The position numbers were made by a program, and so were the translations under genes. Under the pieces are notes generated by a model. That model did no database searches. It was not told the origin of the DNA and saw only the letters and a list, made by a program, of their open reading frames with translations. From Brachionus rotundiformis (taxonomy: Eukaryota > Rotifera > Eurotatoria > Ploima > Brachionidae), in NCBI GenBank assembly GCA_016802295.1, contig JAESIW010000207.1, positions 1,354,475-1,418,474 of the forward strand: a stretch of DNA of 64,000 nt, given 5' to 3'. Below are positions 1 to 11,268 of the stretch, piece after piece (the stretch's first letter is position 1; each line of letters begins with the position of its first letter).

Positions 1-202
1 TTAGAAAAAATTTTTTTTTTATAATCATAAAAATATTTTATTCTGGTTTAAAAAAATAATTAAAAAGCAATTCTCTTATAAAATCAACAAATTTTAGCCC
101 CATGGAATAAAAAATATCTAACTTTTCATTTTTAAATTAAATAAAATAAGTTAATAAAGTTAAATTAATTATTATTATTTTAATTATTGCTTTATAAACA
201 AT
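1..202. other. AT-rich flank downstream of GALE
   Basis: Poly-A/T rich sequence downstream of the GALE stop codon. It presumably holds the GALE 3' UTR and polyadenylation signal. No other gene is visible. Confidence 0.4.
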
Positions 203-1303
203 TTAATTTGTGGTCGAAAATCCATTTGGATTTTTAGATTGCCAGTTCCAAAGATCACGACACATGTCATCAAGATTTTTGACTGCTTTCCATCCTAACT
301 CTTTAGTAGCCAAGCTGGAATCTGCGTAAACACTTGGTACATCACCAGCTCTTCTTTCAACAGTGCGTGTTTTTAGCTTCTTTCCGGACGCTTTTTCCAA
401 AGCGTTTATCATCTCCAGAACCGAATAGCCGATGCCTGTACCTATATTGTAAATCTTAAGGCCTGGATTTTCAGCTATCTTTTTCAATGAAAGACTATGA
501 CCCCTTGCCAAGTCGTAAATATGTATATAGTCCCTGACTCCTGTTCCATCTGGGGTATCGTAATCATTTCCGAATATTTTAACTTCTGGCAGTCTACCTA
601 CAGCTACTTGACTCAAGTAAGGCATCAGATTGTTCGGTGGTCCGCGAGGATCTTCTCCTATCAAGCCAGACTCATGTGCACCCACAGGATTAAAGTACCT
701 TAGTATCACTATGTTCCAGCTGTTGTCAGAAGCGTACAAATCCTTTAAAATATGCTCAACTAAATATTTTGTTTTACCATAAGGATTAGTAATTTGATCT
801 CCATTTGTGGGATGTTTCTCATCTAGTGGCAAATATTCTGGAGTGCCATAGACAGTGGCACTGCTCGAGAAGACAAAATTTTTTACATTGTGCTTTTTCA
901 TCGCATCCAAAACAGTCATTGTTCCATAAACATTGTTCCAATGATATTCCAAAGGTTTTGAGACCGACTCGCCAACAGCCTTGAGCGCAGCCAAATGCAA
1001 AACAGCATAAAATTGGTGCTGTGAAAACAATTTGTCCAAAGCATCTCGATCTGTCACGTCCAAATTGACCACGTTTAATTTTCGCCCAGTTATCTTCTCA
1101 AGACGAGGAATGCACTCTAAATAAAACAATTATCTTTTATATTGGTTTATTTAGGGAAATTTGGATTATAAAAAGCTGCCACCTTTGGACGAATTGCTCC
1201 AGTTGTCAACAATCAAGACCTCAAAGCCGTCAGCCAATAGTTCAATAATGCAATGTGAACCAATGAAGCCAGCTCCTCCAGTTACCAAGATCAGCTTAGA
1301 CAT
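203..1303 (-). CDS. GALE: UDP-glucose 4-epimerase (GALE), two exons
   Basis: Leloir-pathway enzyme that interconverts UDP-galactose and UDP-glucose with bound NAD in the cytosol. Exons are 1303-1183 and 1116-203; the 66-bp intron between them (donor GTGGCA, acceptor TTTAG) restores one frame of 344 aa, close to the ~348 aa of animal GALE. Exon 1 starts MSKLILVTGGAGFIGSH and carries the Rossmann GxxGxxG motif at about residues 9-15. The short-chain dehydrogenase catalytic pair YxxxK lies in NPYGKTKY (Tyr ~153, Lys ~157), preceded by the SSSATVYG serine loop at about 124-131. Substrate-domain blocks such as GTGVRDYIH and GTGIGYSV are intact. Without splicing, exon 2 lacks the NAD motif, so the upstream exon is required. 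It diverges from LSM1, whose start is 1.35 kb away. Confidence 0.95.
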
Positions 1304-2649
1304 CTTTAAGAATCTAAAGTTAAAAGTGATTTTCTTTTTTTAACTGTATTGTCAGCATTTAATAAAATATAAATTTGAATTTTTATTTTTTTTAAATTAT
1401 AAATTATAATTGCATGCAAATTTAATCCTGATTTTTATTTTTTTATTATTGGAAATTATTATTTTAGTCAAAGTAAAATTTAAATAGCTAGCTCAATTTA
1501 TACTTGAAAATTAAGGGAACTTCATATTTGTATCCAATTATGAAAATTAAAAGTTACACGTATTTGTTTAAGAGCTAGTCAAGCATTTGAATGTTTGTGT
1601 AGATAAAAAAAGTGAATATTTATTAAATTTAGATAAAATATTTTGACTATTCTTTAATATTGCGAGATTTTTATCTCTAAGTTGTACTAAAATAGCGAAT
1701 TTTGTCTTAAGAATAAAAACTTAAGAAGAAATTACATATTAAATATTGATTTGCTCATTATAAAACTCTAACTCAGTCGACATTTTCTATACATTAATTT
1801 TGAAAGAAATAAAATAAAAATTATTTCTTATTATTACTTGAAATTTAGCATAAGATCAAATATCGTCTAATTCAAAAGTTAAATAAAATTTTATAAAGAT
1901 AATACGATCCAATCATGAGAAATTTTTAATATTTTCAAAATACCTTGATTTAATTTTCAAAAAAAATTTCTATGCAAAAAATATAAAATTATCTGCCCTT
2001 AATGAGCTAGTCTTGCTGCTCATTTAATTAAACAAATTATATAATTTTTATATAAATGGTTATTGATGGTTTAACTATTCTGTTTCTCTCCGGAACATAA
2101 TAACAACAGATTGGTAGCACCTAATCATAATTTATAAATAGATTAAGTATTTACAAAGAGCATAATTTTAAATTCTTCACTAAATGATGATAACAAAACT
2201 AAATAGATACGAAAATACTAGTTAATTAATTTAAATTTTATTTAAAATACAAAAATAGTTGGAAATAATTAATATGATAGTATTTAATAAAAATAAATAT
2301 TTGATTTGAAAATAATTGAAAATAATTTAAATTGATCAAAATTTTTATTTTAAATTTTTCTACAAAAGTATGATTTAACTTAAGTTACAAAGGCTCAATA
2401 GTAGTCATGGCTACTAAATTTTGTATGAATTTGCCAAATACCAAATATGTGACATAATTTGCATTTACTTTTGCAAAATATAAATAAAATAAGACAATTT
2501 AAAAAAAACATATGTGAATTTTAAATTAATTAAAAATCCTATCTAAAAGTTTAAAGGAGCATGCACTTTGATTAATTTTTAATTTAAAAAAAAATTAATA
2601 AAATTTAAACAACGAAATTAAGGAGAAAAAAGCGTTAAATTTCGTAACA
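1304..2649. other. Intergenic spacer between divergent GALE and LSM1
   Basis: About 1.35 kb of very AT-rich DNA separating the 5' ends of two divergent genes, so it must contain both promoters. I see no open frame, repeat or recognisable binding motif in it. Confidence 0.5.
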
Positions 2650-3474
2650 ATGAGTGATGCCGTATCGGAACTAGACGCTTTCTTGAAGAACATGTCCAAG
2701 TTACAAGGCGAAAGAGTCCAAATGCCGCCACCACCAGGCTTGCCTTTTCCACAGACATCTCAATTTGGCCAAATGTCAGCCTTTCCCGAGATCCCGCCCA
2801 AACCTCTGACTGAACAAGATCTGCTCTCCATGTACCCGCAGAATAACCAAGCATCCAGCTTACTCTCTCAAATACCTCTACCGAACACCGACTTCGATTT
2901 TGACTTGAATAAAAATTCGCTTTTAGAAGATGAGTTTCAAAAGTTGACTTTTAACACGTCGTACCAATCTGGAAACGACAAAAATTATCCTTCTATGGAC
3001 CATTCAAGAGCTAGCCACAATATTTCCCTAAATGAGTCACAACCGGAGTCAGTAATCTATTCATCGAATAAATACTATATGCCCGGAACTGCCAGTTTAA
3101 TAGAAGATGTAGACAAACAGCTAATGGTGGTACTGAGAGATGGCAAGACCTTGATCGGCCACCTAAGATCCATAGACCAGTATGCTAATTTGCTTCTTTC
3201 GAACACAATTGAGAGAATACATGTGGGAAATAAGTATGGTGATATACCAAGAGGGGTTTATATAGTAAGGGGTGAAAATGTGGTTCTAATTGGTGAAGTT
3301 GATTTTAATAAAGAGTGTAAAATTGGTATGATAAATGTCGGAGTGGATGAAATATTGGAGTTGAAGCGAAATGAGGAAGTAAAAGAGCAGGAAATTGAGA
3401 AGAATAAAAAGAAGGCGATGATGAGCCGATGCCTTTTGCCGCAGACCGATTCTATTCTGGACGACTATTACTGA
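2650..3474 (+). CDS. LSM1: LSM1 with ~140-residue N-terminal extension
   Basis: Sm-like subunit of the cytoplasmic LSM1-7 ring, which binds the 3' end of deadenylated mRNA and promotes decapping with PAT1. The single-exon 274-aa ORF has a classic LSM1 core from about residue 141: YMPGTASLIEDVDK, then LRDGKTLIGHLRSIDQYANL (Sm1) and GVYIVRGENVVLIGE (Sm2). The tail ends LPQTDSILDDYY, like the usual LSM1 end. Typical LSM1 is only ~133 aa, so residues 1-140 are extra. They are low-complexity and proline/serine/asparagine-rich, with MPPPPGLPFP at about 25-34 and TDFDFDLNKN at about 80-89, which resembles the FDF motif of DDX6-binding decapping factors. The frame is open without interruption from the ATG at 2650, whereas the Met in the core (YYMPG) would give the standard protein. 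Either start is possible; the first ATG is preferred because the upstream codons are clearly coding-like. Confidence 0.9.
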   Translation: MSDAVSELDAFLKNMSKLQGERVQMPPPPGLPFPQTSQFGQMSAFPEIPPKPLTEQDLLSMYPQNNQASSLLSQIPLPNTDFDFDLNKNSLLEDEFQKLTFNTSYQSGNDKNYPSMDHSRASHNISLNESQPESVIYSSNKYYMPGTASLIEDVDKQLMVVLRDGKTLIGHLRSIDQYANLLLSNTIERIHVGNKYGDIPRGVYIVRGENVVLIGEVDFNKECKIGMINVGVDEILELKRNEEVKEQEIEKNKKKAMMSRCLLPQTDSILDDYY

Positions 3475-4790
3475 AGCAACCATTTTTTTTTCTAAATAAA
3501 AGTTTTTTATCTATTTGTGTGTGTAAAAGTCAAGTTTTAATCTTTTTATTTTAGTTCATTTTATTAAATTCTGATATTTATTTAAATATTATCAACTAGA
3601 TTATAAATAAAATTTTAGAATTTTAACCATTATTTAACCATTTTTTATTTTTTATTCAAATTAAATAAATTTGATAGTTGTTCCAAAATTCATTTGAAAA
3701 AATGCACAACCAATAATATAATAATAAAACAACTTGTGTGAAAAAATAAATAAAAAGCTAACTTTTTAAATTAAAATTTTTGTTTATTTTATCCTCAATA
3801 GTTAATGGCTTAAATAATTATCTTCTCTTTTTTAAATATCAGCTAATTGAGGGTACTATGGTGAATTTTGATATTACATCACATTACGTTATATTGGCTA
3901 TGGTACACGACAAGATTAGGTAGTTCCGACCTTAATTAAGATATAATTTGTATGTAGGTAACTTTTATATAATTTTATAAAGTTTATTTCTTTGCTATTT
4001 CTAATTATACAGCTTTAGTTAAATTGGAACAGAACAAGTCGCTAAAATATCATTAAAATAACATAAATCCAATAACTTGGTCGCATCTTTTTTCCAAAAT
4101 CCAGAATTACGAGATCAAATTTATTTTTGTAATATTTATTATTCCTCTTTCAATGATTCTTTTTATTATGCTCATTATTATTTCATTTTTATTATTTATG
4201 ACTTGTTAATTTTTAATCACTTAAACCAGTAAGTTTCTGGTTTTATCACTAAGTTTATTTTTACAAGTAGCATGTTGGAAATTCAAATTTTATTTAAAAT
4301 AAATTTAAGTTTAATAAAAAAATTCTGACTTATTTGAATTTGAAAATTTTGGAAATTAAAAGGCTAATAATTTTGTATTGCTTTAATTTTAAAGCTTTGG
4401 CTTTTTTACCCTAACTGGTTAAGGCTTTTGGTCAATTTCAATTGGAAGTATATGTTTACAAACATAGCCTACACTTGTTCAAATTTTCCAGTTATTTTTT
4501 CCAAAAGCGGACCAAATTAATTAAATTCGTTGATGCAAAAAAGCTTTTAACATTAAACATAAATTCATTTCGTCACATCTTCAGTCTTTTAATAGAATAT
4601 TTTTGGCTTCAGAATTGCTGATAACCATCCTATATTGGCTCACTTTAAACATACAATTTATTATGTATTAGAAGATTAAGCATCAATATAATTTAGAAAA
4701 ATAATTTTTAACATCATTTAAATTATTATTGAAATCAGAAATTAATATGAAAAATAAATAAATAACCATTAAGTAAAAACGCCTTCTCCA
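3475..4790. other. Intergenic, no gene seen
   Basis: The LSM1 3' UTR comes first (AATAAA at about 3494), followed by AT-rich sequence. I see no conserved frame or structured repeat before the LINE relic at ~4.79 kb. Confidence 0.4.
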
Positions 4791-5131
4791 TTCTAACCTT
4801 TCCTTAGCGGCAATTTCTACTCGCCCATCTCTTCAAGATCTCTTTCCATCTTTGGTCTTCCACAATTTCTGTTTCCTTGAAGTATTCAAAATAACGCAAC
4901 TCTAGGAGTTCTGTCTGTTGGCATTCTAAATACATGACCAAGCCACTCAAGTCTTTTTCGGCGAATAATGTTGGAGATTGGTTCTTTGATCTGCTGTACA
5001 GCTCCAAAAGATGTCATAATATAATAGTTAATAAATAAATATTTAATTGGATTTTTGATTTTTGATTTTGAGCTAAAAATTGCTCCAAATGGTTTCGACT
5101 CGGTTAATCGTATATGTGAAGTGTATATCAA
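4790..5131 (-). pseudogene. LINE reverse-transcriptase C-terminal relic
   Basis: Read on the minus strand, 5012-4800 gives IIRRKRLEWLGHVFRMPTD, then, after a stop and a frame change, GNRNCGRPKMERDLEEMG. This is the familiar 3' end of non-LTR retrotransposon polyproteins (xRRLxWLGHVxRMxxxRxPKxxL...GKRxRGRPxxxW). Stops and a frameshift show it is dead, and neither the reverse-transcriptase core nor the endonuclease is nearby. The exact LINE clade cannot be told from so short a piece. Confidence 0.75.
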
Positions 5132-5197
5132 TCAAGAAAAGGCATAAAAAAAAAAGAAACAAGTGAACCTTGGATTTTGATGTTGGTGATAAAATAA

Positions 5198-5560
5198 GTG
5201 AAGCAATACCAAGGATTGATAGAGGAGGTTCAGACTTGCCAAGGTTACCAGGCGCAGACAAAAGAATATTATGAAATAGTAACTGAATCTGGAATACTAA
5301 ATGATTGTTTTCGAGCTGGAGATTTGGAACTTTATAATGGTCCTATTAGTTTTGATTTCGAACAGATAACAAACAAAATACCCTTGAGAAAGGCTTAAAT
5401 GCTAATCAACAAAAGGAACAAGGAACTAAATGACATTCAGACTTCTTGTGACTGTAGTGGAAACTGGAAAAAATAAAAGGTGTAAATGTTACCAAGCTGG
5501 CGAGAAATGTAACTCATATTGTTACTTGAAAAAAGAATCAAAAAATGCAAAAAAGAAAGT
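5198..5560 (+). pseudogene. Decayed transposon-type protein with cysteine-rich (CXC-like) tail
   Basis: An open frame at 5198-5398 (66 aa, ending in FEQITNKIPLRKA) is followed after stops and frame changes by QTSCDCSGNWK, then KNKRCKCYQAGEKCNSYCY (about 5450-5545). The KRCKCxxAGxKCNSxC arrangement is the cysteine-rich motif seen at the C-terminus of many animal transposon-encoded proteins and resembles tesmin/TSO1 CXC repeats. Two frame changes and several stops make an intact protein unlikely. Which transposon family it came from is not visible. Confidence 0.4.
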
Positions 5561-5576
5561 TTAAAATTGTTTTATT

Positions 5577-8168
5577 AAATTTTATTTTCTGATGAAATTT
5601 CTTTATTAAAAATTTGATTATTACTTATATATTTGCTTATTTATAGTTGTCATATAAAAGGTATAAATCCATAATTGGCATAACAAAACTTATAAATTTT
5701 TTTCAACATTTGATCTTTGCAATTGATTTTTGGATCTAATTTTATACTCAAAAATGTATGATCTGGGCCGAGAGTAATCTGAGAGCTCCCGATTTTAATT
5801 TTAATTTTCATTTTATATGTTTTCTTCTACATGAGCCAGTGTTTTTGGGTGAAAAACCAAGTTTGTTTTTGGACCTTGTTAAGTAGATAGAGAGCTACAG
5901 TTTCTTTTTAATTATAAGAAAGCTCTACCATTTAAGTGTTTTTTCTATTCGAAAATTTTTCATCCAAAAACATTGGCTCATGTAGAAGAGAAATTTTGCC
6001 TATTTCTCTTCTATTAAAGACAAGATTCATGAATTCTCTTTTAACAAAAAAACATTTCTTTAAAAAAAATAATTCGAATAGAGAAAAATTTTATACAAAT
6101 TAAATACAGGCAAGTTTCTCCTATTAGAGAAAATACGATAAATCGCATCAATAAATAAAGATATTCATACATGTGGGTTTATCTTATATCTTAAGTTTTT
6201 TCATTATAAATATTTAAAAGTTAATTATATTTTTATTCCGAGTGTCATATATCAAATTGTAGAGAAAAAAAATTCTACAAATTAGTGCTTTTATTTTTTT
6301 TCTTTTGTACTTAATTTTTCGTAAAAAACAACAAGTAAACAATTTAAGATAAATAAAATAACCAATTTTTAAACTTTTGCAACATACTGTATTAAATGGC
6401 TACAATCCATTACCAAATGCTTTGAATGACTTGAAAAGAATCATTTAAAGAAGAACACTAACTTACACATAAGGCTAAGTAAATGAGATAAGTTTAAATT
6501 GTTTTTTTTATATTTTATATTTTGAAAAAATTAAACTACACAATTAAGGTCTGAGTTTAATACATTTTGGTAGTGGAAATATTCGAGTAAGACCAATAAA
6601 TGAAATAAAGTTATACCTATTTATAGTAAAGATTCAAATTAAAAACATCAATCAAATTCATAGTACCAATGGTAAAGCCGCGATCAAGCATCTACTTAGC
6701 TTGCCTTTGAGCACTCTGGGACTTCGGTAAGCTAAAGGAACATAGAGAAATAAGGCCCTGAAAGTGACCATTCGTTTTAAAAAAATAAAAAAATTTTCAA
6801 TTTCAAAGCTAAATGCTTTAGACTATTTCTTAAATTCAGCTGAACTAATTTAAACGACTGTTTATTTTAATTGTTTTATCCAAAATTATAGAAAAAAAAA
6901 ATTAACTTTTATTGATTACTAAATTCAATTTTACTTGATTTATTTATAAAAAAAATTAAAGTTTTTCAATTTGAGTTTTTTGTATCTGCGCTTATTTTTA
7001 TTTGAGCAAATGCGATATAATCTTGGACAGGACATCCAGGATGCTATCCAAAGCTAAATAGACAGACTATTTTGATAGTCAGATGTAATGAGGAGATGAA
7101 AACGATGGTAAAAATAGTCTCATTGTCGATCCTGAGGAATATCATCAAAACAAAATAGAAGAATTTAACCAATTTTAAAATTCAAACTGGTCTAAATTAA
7201 AGACATCTAATAGAAATTTGGTAAATGTTAAACTCATCAATTACTGAATAAACTGTTATAGTGTTTGACCGTTATTGACTATGAAAGTTTATAATTTATT
7301 TTTGTCAAATTTATACATGCCGTATCCTTTGTTCGATTTTGCTGCATCATCACAAGTTAAGACACGTCTTTGGACCATGTACCAAAGTACATCTTGCCCA
7401 TGCTTTAATCATAGTCCACATCAAACTTAGAGTTAAATGCGAAATTTACATTGGTCACGATCTGGAGAATATTAAGAGCTCTCATGCAGTAATTATTTAT
7501 AAAAACTGCAAGATGAAAAGCATTACCATGTTTCTGTGACAGATTCCGGGATCATTTGTATTTTTTTGTCATTAATCTAATTGTAATTAGATTGATTTAT
7601 CATTAGCTTTTTTTGACTTAAATTTCTTATAAAAGATAAATAAATAATAAAAGATGTAAATTATAAAAGATAAATTTTGAAATAACTTTTGATAATTATG
7701 TGAATAAAATAAAATTTTGGTATTATTCTAAGGCATTTGACACCTAGGACGCTGGAGTAAATTAGTTCAATCATAGTTAAGGATTTTAATTTGGCAAATT
7801 TGACCAATAATTTGACCAAAGTGAAAAATATTCATCTTATGTCTATAATAATATCTTTCTAGATTAACATTCCTGGCATAAAATTAAAATAGAATTAGCT
7901 ATTTTTAAACATGATAATTAATTAATGATTGAGTGGTTAAAATTATTTGATTAAGGATTAAATAAATTTTATTTCACTTGGGCATCTTTTTATTTACATA
8001 GACAATTATTAATAACAGAATTTGGTTATGTTTTATCTAATTTACATGAAAAACACATATAAAATTAAAACAACAGTAATAATGGTAGATTTAACCAAAA
8101 AAAAAATGCAAAAAATGCAAAAAAAAATACGAAAAGATATTTAAACTAATTTGGTGGGAAAAAACTAT
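5577..8168. other. Long AT-rich intergenic region
   Basis: About 2.6 kb with no gene I can support. It contains an imperfect foldback at 5821-5995, a short patch of more balanced composition at 6660-6770, another at 7020-7150, and a 66-aa open frame at 7339-7539 with no recognisable similarity. These look like degraded repeats. Confidence 0.4.
5821..5995. repeat. Imperfect inverted repeat (foldback)
   Basis: The left arm at about 5821-5857 (CTTCTACATGAGCCAGTGTT...) is the reverse complement, with a few mismatches, of the right arm at about 5954-5993 (...AACATTGGCTCATGTAGAAG). A ~100-bp spacer lies between. It could be a small MITE-like element or a structured remnant. Target-site duplications were not identified. 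Confidence 0.6.
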
Positions 8169-8945
8169 TTAAGCTTGAACGGTCTCGGCTGCTTGTGAGT
8201 CTTTTTTCTTTCCTCTGGTCGAAACAGCGGCCTTTTTTGACTTAGCCTCGGCGGCCCTGCGCGCACTCACACGAACCTGTTTGTCCGAGTCGGCCTTTTG
8301 AACTTGGGCAGGCGTTTCGGCAGCAGCAGGAGTCGGTTCGGCTTTTTTCTCGGCGGCGGGCTTTTTTGTGCGGGACTTCTTGGCCACTACTTGATCGCGT
8401 ACAGTGGGCGGTTTTCTGGCCTTGGGAGCAGAGGGCAGCTGAGCAGCGGCAGCCTCTTTGGTGACAGTCTTTTTTTTAGTAGGCTTTTTGGCAGGGCTCT
8501 TGGAGCCCGTTGCTTTCTTTTGGCTGGTCTGGACCTCAGCTTTGGGCTTGGCCGGGGCGGGGCGCTTGCTCCTTGCGGCCTTGTCGGCCAGCTTGAACGA
8601 GCCGCTGGCCCCGATTCCTTTCAGCTGCTTGAGAACGCCGCCTTTGACGCCGTTCTTCAGTGCCACCTTCAAATACTGGTTGGCCAGCTTCTGCTCAACT
8701 GCATAATTGGACACTATATACTTGAGAATGGCTTGTCTTGATGAGCCTGACTTTTCGTTAAGCTTTTGCAGCGCCTCGGCTATCATGTCAATGAATTTCG
8801 GGTGGCTGGAACTCTTGGATTTTTTGCTGCGCTTGGCGGTTCCTTTGGCCACTATCTTGCTGGCTGGCTTGCGCTTTGAGGATGCTTTCTGCGGACTAGA
8901 TGCGGTCATCTTGTTGTTTGGCAAATTTGGTTTGTTCGCTTTCAA
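8169..8945 (-). CDS. Linker histone H1
   Basis: Chromatin linker protein. The intronless ORF is 258 aa from the ATG at 8945. A winged-helix globular domain spans about residues 48-122: HPKFIDMIAEALQKLNEKSG, SSRQAILKYIVSNY, then ANQYLKVALKNGVKGGVL and GIGASGSFKLADKA. The flanking tails are rich in Lys/Ala/Pro/Ser, with KKPTKKK- and SPAKK-type motifs. The second Met, codon at 8909 (MTASSPQKASSK), looks like a more usual H1 start. A TATAAA at 8976-8971 on the same strand would place transcription initiation near 8945, which also favours Met13. The coding region is GC-rich compared with its surroundings. No other histone gene is in the window. Confidence 0.93.
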   Translation of the reverse strand: MKANKPNLPNNKMTASSPQKASSKRKPASKIVAKGTAKRSKKSKSSSHPKFIDMIAEALQKLNEKSGSSRQAILKYIVSNYAVEQKLANQYLKVALKNGVKGGVLKQLKGIGASGSFKLADKAARSKRPAPAKPKAEVQTSQKKATGSKSPAKKPTKKKTVTKEAAAAQLPSAPKARKPPTVRDQVVAKKSRTKKPAAEKKAEPTPAAAETPAQVQKADSDKQVRVSARRAAEAKSKKAAVSTRGKKKDSQAAETVQA

Positions 8946-8970
8946 GTTGATTTGAAATTTGCACGATCTC

Positions 8971-8976
8971 TTTATA
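8971..8976 (-). promoter_or_regulatory. Putative TATA box of histone H1
   Basis: TATAAA read on the minus strand (in GGTATAAAGAG), 26 bp before the first ATG of the H1 frame. TATA boxes usually sit about 30 bp before the start of transcription. In an AT-rich genome the match alone is weak; its position is what makes it plausible. Confidence 0.35.
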
Positions 8977-9555
8977 CCAGCTTAATATATTTGACTCGAA
9001 CGGCGGAGAAGTGAACACGTAGATAAATTTAGACTCGAATTTTGAAATGGAAAATGCAAAAAAATTCATTTAGACGAACAAATTGTGTTGGTTCATGTAA
9101 AAAAAGCGCTGTTTCCACAGCCTTGGTAAATGCATGTGATGCAAAAAGCATACTGTTCGATTGGACAAAGACTCTAGTTTGTGGTGAGGTTGTTTGTTTG
9201 CTGATTGAGCGATTGAGTCGGCTTCAAATGGCCATAGAGTGATATTTTTTCGCCAATTTTGCTCTATTTTTTGATTTGAAATTAATTTATTGGCAAATTT
9301 TTGCCAAGTTAATGCAAAAAAAATGCATATTCTTGTAGCTTAGCTTGTGATCTATCCGAATATATCTATTTTGTTTGGATTTTTATCTTTTTTTATAGTT
9401 GTATTTACATACAAACTGAAGCACTGAACACAAAATTTTACTAAATTTTATTTAATTTTTGTTTCGTTTTGCATTTTTAAAAAGTGAGTTTAGGCCACTG
9501 AAACTAGTTAATAACTTTTTAAATAGATTATTATTAATAGAAAACTATTATCATC

Positions 9556-9681
9556 ATGTACTCAAGTGGTTCGCAGGCCAAAACTAATTTTTACTCGAAC
9601 CAAATGACCAAGTATCAAATAGACCATGATACCCACTTTCAAGTGTTTGAATACATTTTGTCATCTCTTGGAGCCTTATGA
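9556..9681 (+). other. Short coding-like ORF (41 aa), unassigned
   Basis: The ATG at 9556 opens MYSSGSQAKTNF... and runs to TGA at 9679-9681. Amino-acid composition (S, Q, T, H, Y, balanced) is less skewed than in random AT-rich frames, so it may be a first exon, a micropeptide or a gene fragment. No donor site, domain or family was recognised. Confidence 0.2.
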
Positions 9682-11139
9682 GATTAAAAGATTCAACAAA
9701 TTATTAAAAATTAAAACTTTATTTGTTCTAATGATATAGAATTATTTAAGTCTTGTATTTTATCTTTAATTTAAAAAAAATCATCTTCATTTAACTATGT
9801 GAAAAAGTAAATAAGATAATTTTATAAAGTATGTATAAAATATCTAATGGTTAGTTTGTCAAGAACTGTCTGATTAAAATTCTCCGTTAGATATTCTATT
9901 AGCTTTTATCTAACATGTTGGTCTAAGTAAAAAGCCTAGCCAAGTCTTTGCCTCATTTGGCATTAAAATCTGTCCTTACTTTATTAAAACTAAAATCTGT
10001 CAACCTTGATGATATTATGTATTCCTTAACTATAATAAAATTAAAACAAACCATCTTTTGGTGTCGGTTGTTAATGTAAAGGAATATATTATAATTATTT
10101 TATAAATAATTACCAAAATTTTGAAGCATTAAGATAATAAATTAAAACAAAAAAATAGATTTTCATTGCATTATGGTAGAATTTTTATCTGACAGTGCTT
10201 GATCAACTGACCAGTGAATGTTTTATGCATACTAAGCAAGTGTAGAGGCAACATGGCACAGTAGCATAAAAATTATATTGTTGATCTGATACACCCATAT
10301 GCATAGCAAAATAGCCAGATATATAACCAGACAACGTTCAAGCAATTGAAGACACATGAGTCCAGTAAATATAAACTATTAAAACCAATATAATAAATTA
10401 GTTAATTTCAAGGAGATAAATATGCAATAGAAAATTTCAATAAACACAGAAAGAATTTTTGCTTTTGCTTTTGCTTGGTCAAAATATTGTGGTGCATATG
10501 AATAAAAAGATAAAACAAGATACCAGATGGTGCCAGATGATTCAACATTAAGCCGAATTTCATGACAAAAATTATTTCAAATATAATTTATATTTAATAA
10601 TGTTGTAATAAATTAATTTGTGCTTATTTATTATAATAATCTTTTTTATACAATCTTATCTTAATTGAATATTTAACAACAACCCTTTTTTAGCTTTTTT
10701 TTATATAACAAATGAGGCAAGTTTCAAAAGTCGAACAAGAAATAACCAAAATTACTTGTTTTCTTATCTCTCAAAAGGTATATTAATTTTATGAAATTGA
10801 TTTAAGTTCCAAACAGGATATTAAAAAAGAATATATTAGAAAAATTTATTATAATTATAAAATTTGTATAAAAATTTGATTGTAAATAATAGAAATATGA
10901 CAGCTTTTTTTGTTTTAACAGCTGTTAAAATTTTAGTTCTATAAGATCACTTAAAATGTCAAAAATATATGTATCTCATATTTTATTCAAATTATAATTG
11001 AAAATACTGATTTGTTGGCAAATATTGTCCAAGTGATCTTCAATTAACCAATTCAAACAGCTAAATATTTTGATACAAAGCTTAATAAATAAGAATCGAG
11101 TCAAGAGCTTCTAATTACTGGAATCATCTGGAACTGTTT

Positions 11140-11268
11140 TTACAATATGCGTTGTATGTTCTTTTGGTACTTGACTTTGCGTGCTTGATCCTGTGTTGCA
11201 AGATTAAGCTTTCCATCTCTGGCTTTTTGTTCAAAATTATCTTTCCATTTCTCGAAAAAACTGTCCAT
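11140..11268 (-). other. Coding-like fragment (42 aa), unassigned
   Basis: On the minus strand, ATG at 11268 to TAA at 11140 encodes MDSFFEKWKDNFEQKARDGK and a further basic stretch ending QKNIQRIL. It is highly charged and hydrophilic, unlike random AT-rich translation, and the frame is open upstream too (KQKSKL). It probably comes from a transposon or a dead gene. I do not recognise the family. Confidence 0.25.

Noticed and set aside
7339..7539. 66-aa ORF
   Set aside because: No conserved motif, and the alternative frames are equally protein-like; not supportable as a gene.
8298..8955. Plus-strand ORFs of 147 and 82 aa
   Set aside because: Antisense shadows of the histone H1 gene.
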